DNA of 64,000 nt from Corylus avellana (taxonomy: Eukaryota; Streptophyta; Magnoliopsida; Fagales; Betulaceae). The notes beneath the pieces were generated by a model. It had not been told where the DNA came from. It made no database searches and saw only the letters and a list, made by a program, of their open reading frames with translations. The stretch spans positions 14,412,115 through 14,476,114 of the forward strand of contig NC_081544.1 in NCBI RefSeq assembly GCF_901000735.1, read 5' to 3'. Positions 10,481 through 21,924 of the stretch are shown piece after piece. Positions within the stretch are counted from its first letter, which is position 1. Each line of letters starts with the position of its first letter. Position numbers and translations under genes: made by a program.

Positions 10481-12045
10481 GATGGTTTTGATTGATTGTT
10501 TGAAGCATAATAAAACATATCTAAGATTTTAATTGTGAGAACTTCAGATTATTATTGATAAACATGGAAGTGTGTTGTTATGATTCGGTGAGTGTGAATT
10601 CCCAGACCTTAGTATTTTATCTCTTAGTTTATTTTAATTAGTTTATGTTTGTCTTTTAATTTCAAAAACCAAAATTCAAACATTTTTGGAACTAGGATAG
10701 GATTTAATTAGTTTAGATTTAAATTGCTCTTTCAAAAATACAATTCTCTGTGGGACCGACCTCGCACTTGTAAAATATTAAACTACAATCGATTCATGCA
10801 CTTGTGAGTTAAATAAATTTGCACAACAATCTTCATTACCCTCGTCCTCCAATTTATCAAGGCGTTAGCCGTAGCTAAGAATGGTCGCCCTAGAATTACC
10901 AGTATTTGAATCTCAACATTCGAAACCCGCTCTGTGTCTAGCATAATGAAATCCAATGGGAAATAAAATTTATCCACCGTAATCAAGACATCCTCGATTA
11001 TTCCCCATGGAACCTTCTCTGACCTGTCAGCCAATTGGAGTGTCATCGATGTGGGCTTTAATTCCCCTAACCCTAATTGTAAGTAGACTGCGTAGGGCAA
11101 AAGATTTACACTCGCTCCAAGATCCAATAACGCCCTCTCAATACGACTGACTCCTATCATGCAAGAGATAGTAGGACACCCAGGGTCCTTGTACTTGATG
11201 GGCAACTTGCATTGCTAGATTGAGCTAACCTGCTCGGTCAGGAACGCCTTCTTTGGGACATTTGTCTTCCACTTGACAATTATCAAGTCCTTCAAGAACT
11301 TGGCATATGACGGTACTTGCTGGATGGCATCCAAAAATGGGATATTGATCTGGACTTGCTTGAGTACCTCCAGAATGTCCTCAAACTTCCCTCTTTTCTT
11401 AGGTGCTTGCAACCTTTCAGGGTAAGGTGCTTTAGGCACAAATGATCTAGGAAGGTCCTCAACAACTAGTGTGGCTTTAGATGGCTCAACATCTCTCTTC
11501 TCCTTGTTGCGACACTCTTGCCCTTGTGGCACAACAGGGTTCTCTTTAGGCAGAACCACTTGATTGTCCACTTGTCTCCCTGACCTCAGTGTGACAATCG
11601 ATTGCACTTGCTCTTGCCTATGCATAGGTTCTGAAGAACTTCCAACTGCATACTATCCCTTCGGGTTGGGCACGGGCTAACTAGAGAACTTTCCCTTCAC
11701 TCTTTCACCCAAGTGACTTGCGACTTGACCCATCTGACTCTCCAGCTTGGTAATTGCTTGGGTATTTACCATTGTCGCGCTCCTCACTTCACTGAAATCC
11801 TTTAGAGTTTCCTCCAATGACTGTGAAACTGACGCTGGCACTTGAGTGGGAGCTTGGTAAGCAGGTGATGGCGCTACCTGGGCCGAGCGACCATGAGTCG
11901 GAACCGGTGGAAGAAATCCGAGAGGGTATTGATTGTGAGCATGATGAGGGGCTCCTCCCTAATTCATCGATTGGTTTTTGCTTCCATGAGAAATTAGGGT
12001 GGTTCCGCCACCGTGTGCATGTTACATGTGTGAAAATGGCTTAGT

Positions 12046-12621
12046 CTCATTTATTGCTTGTTTGGCAAAAACCGATAGAATACGATCCTAGTATTTTTGC
12101 ACCAAGCATTCTAAAACAAGTGAGATCTTCTGCATCTCTTGTAGAGGTACATTTGACATAGAAGTCAACATGTAATATTGAGTCATCTCTCTTTGACCTT
12201 AGCCAACGAGTATACCATTGCTAGTCCTTTTGAGAGATCTTCAAAACTGGAATATCTTAATACAACTAAGACAACACACATGTTTCTTTCAACTTTGAGC
12301 ACTTTATCCAAATTACGTTTCTAGACTGTGTAACATCATTCAGTCAAATCAATAATATACAAAGTAGTTAAAAACAGGCAAAAGGAAGACATTCTTTTTC
12401 TGACAAGATATTTAAATTTGAGCATATATCAGGAATATATTTTTAAGCAATAAATACAATATGTAAACCCAATCCAAAACATATAATATTTTAAAAGCTT
12501 TGGCTGCCTAATTCTGTAATTAAAAACACCCTCTGTATGGAGCAGGGCCCATGGCCAAGGCGAGGTGTCCTTAAATACCTAGACTTAGGCGAGACTAACA
12601 TCTCATCATTATGTTATTACT
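12046..12621. other. Unassigned repeat-like sequence
   Basis: No gene is recognised. At about 12545-12572 it contains GGGCCCATGGCCAAGGCGAG, which recurs nearly unchanged at about 14182-14208. The solo LTR that follows was inserted between the two copies, so they originally lay about 290 bp apart. Probably old LTR debris. Confidence 0.4.
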
Positions 12622-13970
12622 TGATAAGTGCCAAAATATACATATTTTAGCCCTTAATTTACATTTGTTAATTTCATAGTTTTGATTATTTTGTGCTATT
12701 TTATTTCCTTTTTATGTTTTCTGTGTTTTTCTAGGTTTTTGGAGAAAAGAAAGCAATTCTGGAAGTATCAGGCTTAAAGGACAAAATTGGGAAAAGCTAG
12801 AAGTTTTGGATCAAGTACAAGCATCCATTGGTAGTTCGATCGATCGCACTACACCTAGGGTCAAGCACAGATGCGCTTGGGCGCATCACACAGAGGATCA
12901 ATCGCAATAGTACGATCGATCGCACAACCCTTGCGATCGAGCGCACTCGGGCGCTGGAGAAATTTCAAACATGCGGCAAGACTCATTGTTTTTCCCAAAC
13001 TTGGATTTCCAAGTCCTAGTTGTAATAGGACCTAGACCTCAGGATTTCCTAGGATTACTAGGGCTTCTAGGACTCTCTGAAGCCCTATAAATAGATCTTT
13101 AAGCCTCACAATTTAAGAGACAACTTTGGAGAGGGGAATTTGGAGGCTACTTCCAGGAACGGTTTTTTGTTCTTTCTTTTCCCTTTATTTTAATTATGTG
13201 TAACTAAATACTTTAGTAGGCCTAGATTGAAGCCCTAATTATGTTTCTTTAATATTTCAATATTGGCGCATTTATGATAATCATATTGTGATGCTTAACT
13301 TGATTAATTCCTATTTTATTGAATTCCTCATATGAATGTGCCTGATCAACATATGCATATGGTATGGATTAGTTATTTAATTCAATTTGAATGATCGAGT
13401 CCTGGGCTTAATAGAGTAACAAAAGAATCTCCTCACGGGTTCTTAGGTTAATCAACATGGAAAACTGGGAGTAGACACCCATACCCTAGGTTCCATGTGT
13501 TTGTCAATTTCCATAGATTTATGCTTTTTCAAAGAACAACTTAGTATACACCCATGCTAAATCATTTGAGAAAAAAAAAAAAAAACAATTAGAGTAGACA
13601 CCCATACCTAATTCGTTGCTTAAGGAAATCAATAGCTTAATGAGTAGACACACATACCCTTAGGTTGGAAAACATTAAGTAATCTTGATATGATTGAAAC
13701 ATTGGCATATTGTTATATTATTTGAGCATGATTAGTGATGGATATCAAAGCCCTACCTTTTCATTTATCTTTATTTTTTTTTTTCATAATATCAATTTCG
13801 TGACAATTTTGGTATTTTTAATTTAGAAATTCAATTCTAAACAAAATCAACAATCCTCGTGGAAATGATCTCGTATTTGCCGCACTATACTATCGTTTGA
13901 TCTTGTGCACTTGCGAGTTAAAATGTACTAAATATTCGCCTATTAATTTAAGTGGGTATTTGGCACAACA
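12622..13970 (+). mobile_element. Solo LTR, family B (TSD TTACT)
   Basis: It starts TGATAAGTGCCAAAATATAC and ends TTGGCACAACA. TTACT flanks it at 12617-12621 and 13971-13975, giving a 1349-bp solo LTR. Upstream of the TATA box (TATAAATAG, 13086-13094) is a cluster of palindromic words (GATCGATCGCAC, GCGATCGAGCGCAC, 12836-12955). The R/U5 part carries four copies of a word like GTAGACACCCATACC (13470-13670). No ORF. Other B copies are at 27164-28528 (minus) and 34866-36079. Confidence 0.93.
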
Positions 13971-13975
13971 TTACT

Positions 13976-14910
13976 CCATTAAGCTCTAGTCTCAAGATAA
14001 CATAGGTCCTTTGGGAGATTAATATCTTTGACCAGTCAAGTATTTCACCATCAATTAGATTTGACCTGATCGTTTGATTGACTCCACATTGGTGTGGTTG
14101 CCATTAATGTATAACCAGTCTCCTCTATCCTTTTGGAAATCTACTCATAATCCATGAAGCAAGGCGACACCCTCCATAGGGAGCATAGCCCATGGCCAAG
14201 GCGAGGTGTCGTTTACTTCATTGTTTACGACAGACTTATGACGAAGACTGATAGATTCATATTTGAATCTCCCACTTGCAATGATTATTTTCTCTGATTA
14301 TAAAAATGATGGTTATACAATGGTTTTATCTTACACATGATTAAGAGGGTTTTATAGGCCATGCCTAAGGAAGACAAATCGTTCTACACCCTACCGTAGT
14401 GTAATTTAGGTAGACGATTCATACTAACCAAAGATGAGTTATGCTTATCCCTTGACTGTGTGTAACTCATTAATATATTTGATAGTTTATACCTAGAGAA
14501 GATAGACCATACCGCATCTAGAGGTTAGGCAGACAATCCATGCCAACCGAAGATGGATTATACTTCTTTCTTAATAATGGTATTTTCTTGACTATTCGTG
14601 TGAGACGAGTCTTATCATGCAAAGAATGAATTTCCCTTGTTAATTTATGATTCACCATTGTGATACGGTTAGTGGTGAAGTCAACCCCCTATTCTTTCCC
14701 CATTGCAATTTATCTTACTGTTACTTTTATGCACTTAGTTTACTATCACAAACAAATCAATCTTCTTTGAATTAAGTTAGAATTATCCTAAATAGCTTAA
14801 TAATAATGCTAGCATAGTCCTTGAGGTTCGACACCCTCAATATAGCCCTATCCTACAAGGATTCGTTCTATTGCTAGTGGTAATTTTATTATTAATAGTT
14901 TTTGCACAAT
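13976..14910 (+). mobile_element. Old LTR-like debris
   Basis: No coding sequence. Two diverged copies of a roughly 90-bp unit lie at about 14352-14450 and 14483-14572 (AGACRATYCATRCYAACCGAAGATG-like core). Near 14820 the text TTGAGGTTCGACACCC resembles the near-terminal part of plant LTRs, and it ends TTTTTGCACA near 14910. No TSD was found, so the limits are uncertain. Confidence 0.35.
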
Positions 14911-16530
14911 GAAAAGACCACATCATTTTGCTTCAAGAAGGTAATCTTCTAAGCCTAGCTTGTTCTTTACTTAATTGTTATGTTGTTTATGTGTTTTTCA
15001 TAATTAGCTTAGTTACTAGTTTTGAGCTTCTAGTTATGTTATTGTTAAACCTAGGTTAACGTTTCGATGATATTAGATGTAGTCTCTTCTGCAAGGAGAT
15101 ATTATTTTGGATTAGGATTCTGTTAGAGATCATGATAAGGCTTAAGACTTGCCTAGAGGTGGTTCAGTGGCTTTTTGGTACAAGATGGGATTTCTGCCAA
15201 GCACTGAATGTTCATACCTCTTTGTCTGAACATTCAATGTTGTGGCTGAATGTTCGCGCCTCTTTGACCAAACATTCAATGGTTTTACAGAAAGTCTATT
15301 TTGGATATATTTAGGGCTAAGGCTTGCTTTAGCTTGACTTTTGAACTAATGATAGGTCTCTTCTCAAACTTCGAGGTTGTGGAGCCACAAGAGGATTTTA
15401 TAGAGGAGCTTTACGACACAAGTGAGTACAAAATTCATATGGATACTCGTTGTTACTTTTCCTACATTGCACAATTATTTTATATATATGCATATTTACA
15501 ACTCACATGAAATACATTTTGAACTACTGTGAACTCTATTTTGTAAAAACTTATGTTGATTAACAACATAGTGAAATGATGAGACTTGTACAAGCATGCA
15601 TGTAAAAGACGGATAAAATTAATGACATCGTTTGAGACATGGTACATCAGTACGTGTGGGATAACGGCTATGCACTTACTATGGAGGTTAACTCTTATGA
15701 TCAAATGTGTGTGTGTGTTTATATGGGCCTTAGATCCAATGGTTATTCGTAACCAATGCAACCATGTTTGATTGGTTGGTCACTACATTACAAACATCAT
15801 TAGTAACATGGGCCACCCGAGGTCGGACTCAGTCGGGCTGCTAGTGATGGACGGTAGCGTACAATATCCGGGGCACCAGTATTGTATTACATGTCCGTCG
15901 GGTGAGCACCAACCATGCTGAGAAGGGATAATATCTTGGGTAGAACATTTAGTTTGAACTATGACATGATTCTCATATTACAACATATGTTATATCTATA
16001 TTGCATCCATGATAAACTCTCACCTCATAAAGTTACATGCGCTTTATAAACAATTGAGTTTACCATTTAATGATGGGTACGTTATGTGCATTTATACTCA
16101 CTAAGTCATCGGACCTACCCTTGTATTCTTTTTCTCTTTTCCCCAATAGATATATATGTGTTGCAATAGATAGTTTAGCAGAAGATGGATATCGCTAAGC
16201 ATCCGCTTATTGCGAGATTAGGCGGGTGCTCATGGTAACTAGTACTTCAAAGTGATGCTATAAACTTAAGAGTTTTGATGCATGCTTGTATATTAAGGTA
16301 TAGCATGGATCCCTTATAACGATGATTTGTATAGTATGATTTTAGGTAGTGTGATAATTCTTGGTAGATGCTCTAGTTGTAATAATTAATGTTGATAGAA
16401 TCTAAATGTTCACACTACTTAGTATCCTCTTTTTGATGAGCAGATACCCTCAGTCTTTTTCGTCGTGCAATAAGGCCGTGAGACAAACCGTGAAGTTAAT
16501 TACTAGTTAATTAATTTTCTAGACGTTACA
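14911..16530 (+). mobile_element. Probable Tekay/Del-like LTR, 3' end at 16530
   Basis: It ends AGACGTTACA at 16530. The last 90 bp are repeated at 25370-25446 with the same terminus. Inside are two copies of a TGAATGTTC/GAACATTCA word (15207-15285) and an open stretch 15301-15420 followed by GTGAGTAC, a possible splice donor. The 5' end is not identified. Downstream sequence (16531-16877) is unique-looking AT-rich DNA, also duplicated at 25447-25785. Confidence 0.4.
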
Positions 16531-16877
16531 ATTTATATGTTGCAAGGATCTATGACTGAGATCTTCTATGTGATAACCATGTTACTCACACCAAATTCAT
16601 CTACAATGCAACTTAGGGCCATGTATATAATAGAAAAATATACAATCACAAATATATAGTTGTAAAACATCAATTGTATATGTCCAATGTCCAATGTCCA
16701 ATAATAAAATTAATGTCGTTAAAAAAAAATAATAATAATAAAAATTAGCAAATAAACAACATTATTTAATTATAACCAAAGTACCATCCAACCAATTGGA
16801 GTTTTGGACACTAGTCCCAACACATTCTCATTAGTCGCATGGATTATTTCTCCTATCTCTCTCCTAGTATTCCAAAC

Positions 16878-17220
16878 TAAGGAGTGTCAAATTTACATAT
16901 TTGAGCCCCGTAATTTACATTTATTAATCCTTTAGCTGTGTTATAATTTGATGTCTTGTGTTAGTTTTGTGGTTTTAGTGTTTTACAGGCTGATAAGAGA
17001 AAATTGCGGTCTTGATGCGAAAAATACAAAGTTTGGAAAAAAGAGCCATCAGTGGAAGTGGGATCGAGCGCACAACCCTATGCTGGAGCGCATATGCACC
17101 CGAGCCCAGTTGGGTTACGCTCGAGCGCACCCATGCCCATGCCCAAGCAAGCAGCCTTCAAGAACTATGCCTCAAGTGAAGAAGCAGATGCTTAAGTGCG
17201 CTTGAGCGTGCCTAGTGTGC
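16878..17220 (+). mobile_element. LTR E, first 343 bp only
   Basis: It begins TAAGGAGTGTCAAAT (a decayed TGATGAGTGCC) directly after CCAAAC and runs to CCTAGTGTGC at 17220, where LTR D begins. It matches 25786-26105 and 53439-53782. Palindromic words such as ACGCTCGAGCGCACCC lie at about 17128-17143. The rest of LTR E is absent in this copy. Confidence 0.8.
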
Positions 17221-18457
17221 TGATCAGTGCCGAATATTGCATATTTGAGCCCATTAATTTGCATTTGTTAATCCTTTGGCTGTGTCTTAAACAAATGTTT
17301 TGGGTAAGTTCTGTGTTTTTAGTGTTTTGTACATTGTTAAATGAAAACTACGCCTTTAAAGTGAGAATTGCAAAGTTTGGATTAAAACCCATATGAGGAA
17401 GTAGGATTGAGTGCAACATCTTGTGCTCGATCCCAGTAGGGTTGCGCTCGAGCGCACCCAAGCCCACAAGCAAGTCATCAACGAGCGAACGATGCACCGA
17501 GAAGGAAGAACGCATGCACAAGTGTGATCGAGCGCACTAGCCATGCGCACAAGTGCACTTGCTTGACAGTTGGGCGCCAACGCTGTTTTTAGGGTTTAAA
17601 GCCCTAGAAACCCTATAACTAGACTGCTAAGCCTCAAGAAAAGGAGGATGGAGATCGAGTCCGAAATTTCACAACTTTTCTCACCTTTTAGCATAATTTT
17701 TCTTTAGGTTTAGGTTTTATTCTTCATAGTCATGTGTAACTAAATTCTCAACTAAGGTTGAAGATGAAGCATCATCAATGAAGAGCAACATTGTTTTTAT
17801 GTGAGTTAATATTATCCAATTTTATTGAGTTTTAATATTTCAATTGTTTTACTTCTAGGCAATTTGTGGAGTTATTCTTGGCTATCTTTTGTAATTCAAG
17901 CATACATTTGATGATTTGAGATAATTTCACATAATGGGTTACTTGATTTTTATTTATAAAACAATTGGATATCCCTTGTGATTTATTCTACAGATGAAAT
18001 TGATGTTTTGATTTAATTTTGATATCTTTTGTGATTTACGGATACACTTGATGATTTAAATTAATTGGATTTCTTTTGTGATTTGTGTAAAAGAATGAAT
18101 ACATGAGATCGTTTTGATTAACTCTTTGAAGCGAAAGTAAAACATACCTAATATTTTATTCTGAGAACTTTGGATAATATTGATGAACATGGATCATGTT
18201 GCTACGATTTGGTGAGTTTGGATTCCACAACTTTAGTACTTTATCTTTTGACTATTTTACTTTGTTTAATTTATGTTTTATCTTTTATTTGCAAAACCCA
18301 AAATCAAATCTTTCTTGGAACTAGGTTAGGATTAAATTAGTTTAGATATAATTTGTTCTTCAAAAGCACAATTCCCTGTGGGATCGACCTCGCACTTGCA
18401 TTCCATTAACTGCAAACGATTCATGCACTTGAGAGTATATTAAATTTTGAAACAACA
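17221..18457 (+). mobile_element. 5' LTR of element D
   Basis: It begins TGATCAGTGCCGAATATTGC and ends GAAACAACA (1237 bp). A primer binding site follows two bases later, so this is a 5' LTR and not a solo LTR. The site lies in LTR E after TGTGC, as for the solo D LTR at 26106, whose TSD is TGTAC. GC-rich palindromic words (GTTGCGCTCGAGCGCACC, TGATCGAGCGCACT) lie at 17440-17540, upstream of a TATA-like CCCTATAACTAGAC. Confidence 0.85.
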
Positions 18458-18463
18458 AGTTTT

Positions 18464-18480
18464 TGGCGCGTTGTCAGGAA
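18464..18480 (+). other. Primer binding site of element D (tRNA-Asp type)
   Basis: TGGCGCGTTGTCAGGAA lies right after the LTR. It resembles the tRNA-Asp complement used by Athila/Tat elements (TGGCGCCGTTGCCGGGGA), with a few changes. Confidence 0.75.
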
Positions 18481-18826
18481 ATTGATTGATTTTTGAAAAC
18501 AATTTAATTTCTAAATTGATTTTATCTTTCTATTAGTTATAGTTAGGATTTTAATTTTGCAATTTGTTTTATTCCTATAGCTAATTAAAAAAAAAAATCT
18601 GTTTGTTTTTGTCACTGTTTTGCAGTTTCTGCTAGTTAGCCTGCACCAACGCAAGTACGTTCGAGCGCGCATCAAGTACGCTCGAGCGCACTGGCGGCCT
18701 GAGCTCACTCTTTGCCTTCCTAAGCTCAAGTGCACTAGCAGCTGAAGACGGATCAGTGCTTCCGCGCTCAATCATATCCACGGTGCGCTCGAGCACACTC
18801 GCGCTGCACTAGCTGAGGATCCCGTG

Positions 18827-20613
18827 TGTTGTGCAAATTTTAATACTCGTAAGTGCACGAATCGTTTGCAATATAATGTTTTGAAAGTGCGAGGTCGAAC
18901 CCACAGGGAATTATGTTTTTGAAAGAATAATTTAAATCTAAATTAATTAAATCCTAACCTAGTTCCAAAAGAGTTTTGAACCTTGGTTTTAAAAATTAAA
19001 GGGGAAATTTCACTTTGGCCCCCCAAACTTCCACCCGATTTTACAAACCCCCTTGAACTTTCAAATCTCTCACTTTGAACCCCTGAACTTTGAATTGCTC
19101 TCAATTAGGACCCTTCCGTCAATTTTAACCGTTAAAATTACAAAAAAAGACCAAAATATTCCTGATTTTCGTTTTTTTTTTTTTTAAATAAAAAAAAGTA
19201 TTGAAAGTTGGAATTTTATATAAAAGTCAAGAGTATAAATGTCATGTAATGTCTAAAATCTGACAGAGGGGTCCATATTGAGAGAAATTCAAAGTTTAGG
19301 GGTCCAAAGTGAGAGATTTGGAAGTTCAGGGAGGGTTTGTAAAATTGGGTAGAAGTTCAGGGGGCCAAACTGAAGTTTCCCTAAAATTAAAAGACAAACA
19401 CAAACTAATTAAAATAAACTAAGAGATAAAATACTAAGGTTTAGGAATTCACACTCATCGAATCATAACAACATACTTCCATGTTTATCAATATTAATCT
19501 GAAGTTCTCACAATTAAAATCTTAGATATGTTTCACTATGCTTCAACAGTTAATCAAAACCATCCCATGTATCCATTCATTGCACAAATCACAAAAAGAA
19601 TTCAATATCAATTAAATTATCAGATGTATCCGTAAATCATAAAAGATATCAAATCTTAATTGAAACACCAAATGTATCCGTAAAACAAATCACAAGGGAT
19701 ATCCAATTATTTAGGCAAATAAAATCAAGCAATCAATTATGTGAAATTATCTTAAATCATCAAGTGTATCCTTAAATCATAAAAAATATCTAAGAATCAC
19801 TTCACACATTGAAAAGAAGTAAAACAATTGAAATATTAAACCCAATAAAATCAAATAAATAAAGACTTACATGAAAGTATTGATGTTCTTCATCAGTGAG
19901 GCTTCATCCCCAACCTCAGTTGGGAATTTAGCTTCACATAAAAATAAAACCTAAATCTAAAGAAAACCTAAACTAAAAAGAGAAAAACTGTAGAATTTTG
20001 CTCTCTAAAATTCTATATATTTTCTTGAATGCAAAGAAGTCTATTTATAGGCTTAGGGAAGTCCTAGAAGCCCTATTAAACCTAGATAATTCGGAGGTCT
20101 GTCTCCCAGTCAAAATAGAAGTCTGAAATCGGAATAGGATTCGTCCAGATTTGTGTCCTTTAATTGCGGGGCGATTTTGGCATAGTAACCGTCCGAATTA
20201 GGAAAATCCTATTTCACAACGAATTGTATTATTTTGAGTTAGCTTTCCAATGCTGCATTTGAATCACTTCAATCCGACATTTTAACGGAAAGTTATAGTC
20301 AAAATACTAGACGTGTGCAAAATCTGAATTTGAATCAAATCCGAAATTTTATCCAATCTGAACTTTAATCTGATCTTTAATCCGATTTAACCTTTTCTTG
20401 GATTTGGTTAAACTTAACCACATCATCTAGGTCTTCTCAAAGTATGCTTTCTTCCAAACTTTGCATTTTTCCCTTTAAAGCTGTAGTTTTTCTTTATTGA
20501 CCTACAAAACATTAAAAACACAAAACTAACACAAAATATTAAATAACGACACAGCTAAAGGATTAACTAATGTAAATAAAGGGGTCCAAATATGCAATAT
20601 TTAGCACTTATCA
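18827..20613 (-). mobile_element. 3' LTR of element A (carries a MITE)
   Basis: On the plus strand it runs from TGTTGTGCAAATTTT to GCACTTATCA. Without the 382-bp MITE and its 9-bp duplication it is 1396 bp, against 1314 bp for the 5' LTR. The two LTRs differ at many positions, so the insertion is not recent. Confidence 0.9.
19001..19382. mobile_element. MITE with ~115-bp inverted repeats, 9-bp TSD
   Basis: The 9-bp duplication AAAATTAAA lies at 18992-19000 and 19383-19391. The ends are GGGGAAATTTCACTTTGGCC and the complement of CCAAACTGAAGTTTCCCT. The arms pair over about 115 bp with mismatches, leaving an AT-rich centre. A 9-bp TSD and long inverted arms suggest a Mutator-like MITE. The empty site survives in the sister LTR at 23906-23914. 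No ORF. Confidence 0.93.
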
Positions 20614-20628
20614 AACACCCCCAAACTT
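20614..20628 (-). other. Polypurine tract of element A
   Basis: Read on the minus strand AAGTTTGGGGGTGTT lies directly before the 3' LTR. It is identical to the tract of element E at 53424-53438, which supports mobilisation by the same machinery. Confidence 0.85.
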
Positions 20629-21924
20629 ACATTTTGCTAGTCCCTTAGCAAAACAAAACGACAAATAAAATGAAAGCAAGAAACATAAATCCTCTTTCGT
20701 GGGAGAGACGATTGCATTTAGCATATGCAACAAGCCTTTTAAACCCCTAGGCATCCCTAGTGGACGAGTGAAGTCTCGTGAGGGCTTAACAAGAATGATA
20801 CCCACAAACATTGTGCACTATGTTGTTAACAAGAAAGAAGTTTCACATAAACCATGGTTCTTATTCATGAGCAAACTTAAAAAGACAAACACCATCATAA
20901 CAGTCAAAAGGAAATCCAAAATCAAATTACTCATAAATGGACAATTGAGACCTCATATGTTCTAAAAAGTGTAAAGTGTAATTAGCATACAATCATGAAG
21001 CTTTCTGCTTAAACTCAAGACAAGTTCCATAAAATTTGAAAGAATCCCTAACAAATGAAACAACCGAGGCAAGATATGCATTTTTTTTTTTTTTTTAATA
21101 GGCTTGCAATGTCTAACTCCCTTAAGCTTTCTAATTGACTCATGTAACAAGTGTTAGGCCAATGACTCCCAAGCCAGGTAGCTTTAGGGCACTAGATGTA
21201 GAACATCCCTAAGGGCTTATTAACTTAAGTCAAAAAGGCTACGAAGTCAGATTAGCCATATTATAAATCAACATTGAACTTCACACCTTTTGACGCGAAT
21301 ACTCAATGCTTAATGAGGCAAGAGGTCCGGTTACTCAGCTGAAAACTCAACATGATCTTTCTTTTCTTTTTCCTTCTTTTATTTATTTATTATTATTATT
21401 ATTTTTTTATATATCTTGCATGCCAATGGTTATTCATTAATAGTCATCCAACAAATCTCAAAGAGAACAAACTTAAGCTCAAACATCATACCTCAAAGAA
21501 AACATGCTAATGTGCTCATAAAATTTTATCTCAAAACAAGCGAAATCTCTTTTACGCAAAAATAAGTCAAGGGACTCAGGCTCCTAATGACATAATAATG
21601 TGTTCAACCCTTTAAGTAAGCTAATGAAATGCAAATCACAGTTACAGTTTAACTCAAACTTGACAACAACATAGCACAATTTTTTCTTATTTTTCAATTT
21701 TTTTTAACACAAAATGACAAATAAAAATAAACAAATAAGAATAAAAATAAATAGACAAAGTGTTTTTCCATACCCCCAAACTTGAATTACACATTGCCCT
21801 CAATGTGTAGTATAGAAATACATTACCGGAAGTAAGGAAATCTGAGTGTGAACAAGGCCAGGGCATCCCCCAAACTTAAACACCAAAACACCTGTCAAAA
21901 AAAACTAATAGCAATATTTTTTTC
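20629..21924 (-). mobile_element. Element A 3' non-coding region
   Basis: About 1.3 kb between gag and the polypurine tract. It matches the 3' non-coding part of element E in order (E: about 52240-53423), for example the GTGGGTATCATT and CTCACGAGACTTCACT words near 20765-20815 and 53245-53290. It has T-runs and A-runs and no recognisable ORF. Its conservation between two elements suggests a cis role in the RNA. Confidence 0.75.

Larger units (their letters stand above)
9312..10828 (+). mobile_element. Solo LTR, family A (TSD ATCTT)
   Basis: It starts TGATAAGTGCCAAATATTGC and ends GCACAACA. The 5-bp direct repeat ATCTT flanks it at 9307-9311 and 10829-10833, so the 1517-bp unit is precisely bounded. 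No primer site or internal region follows, hence a solo LTR left by LTR-LTR recombination. A TATA box (TATAAATAG) lies at 9868-9876. It sits antisense inside the protease region of the gypsy fragment. The same LTR type bounds element A (18827-25051). Confidence 0.93.
8838..11900 (-). pseudogene. gag-pro-pol fragment (Athila lineage)
   Basis: Gag C-terminal segment: 11625-11215 (HRQEQVQSIVTLRSGRQVDN and VPSYAKFLKDLI). A single stop at about 11215 separates it from the protease (11205-10834), whose catalytic site reads LLDLGASVNLLPY, the DLGAS form of the Athila group in place of DTGA/DSGA. The protease is cut by the solo LTR after RVMKIV and resumes at 9306 (TLGNMTVELN), followed by an acidic linker and the RT N-terminus at 9135-8838 (DLDKLLEQADAIL, REHKDAIGWTIKDIKGI). 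The palm motifs of RT are not reached. With the LTR removed the join is close to in frame, so this copy was still fairly intact when the LTR landed. Confidence 0.85.
8838..12045 (-). mobile_element. Athila-like Ty3/gypsy fragment, split by a solo LTR
   Basis: Read on the minus strand this runs gag C-terminal part (from about 12045), protease (11205 to 10834), then, after an intervening LTR, the linker and start of RT (9306 to 8838). Its coding pieces parallel those of element E at 43500-44380 and 48000-48800. No LTR of its own is attached. Its left end abuts the CACTA second gene at about 8838-8848 with only a few bases of possible microhomology (TGCATCACC). The right end near 12045 is also abrupt. 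It is a fragment, not a complete element. Confidence 0.85.
16441..18457 (+). repeat. Direct duplication, left copy (partner 25371-28709)
   Basis: From about 16441 this stretch matches the sequence from about 25371 in order: the tail of a Tekay-like LTR, about 345 bp of AT-rich DNA ending TTCCAAAC, the first 340 bp of LTR E, then LTR D inserted at the same base of LTR E. The shared inner junctions show one duplicated segment, not independent insertions. The offset is about 8.9 kb. Confidence 0.85.
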
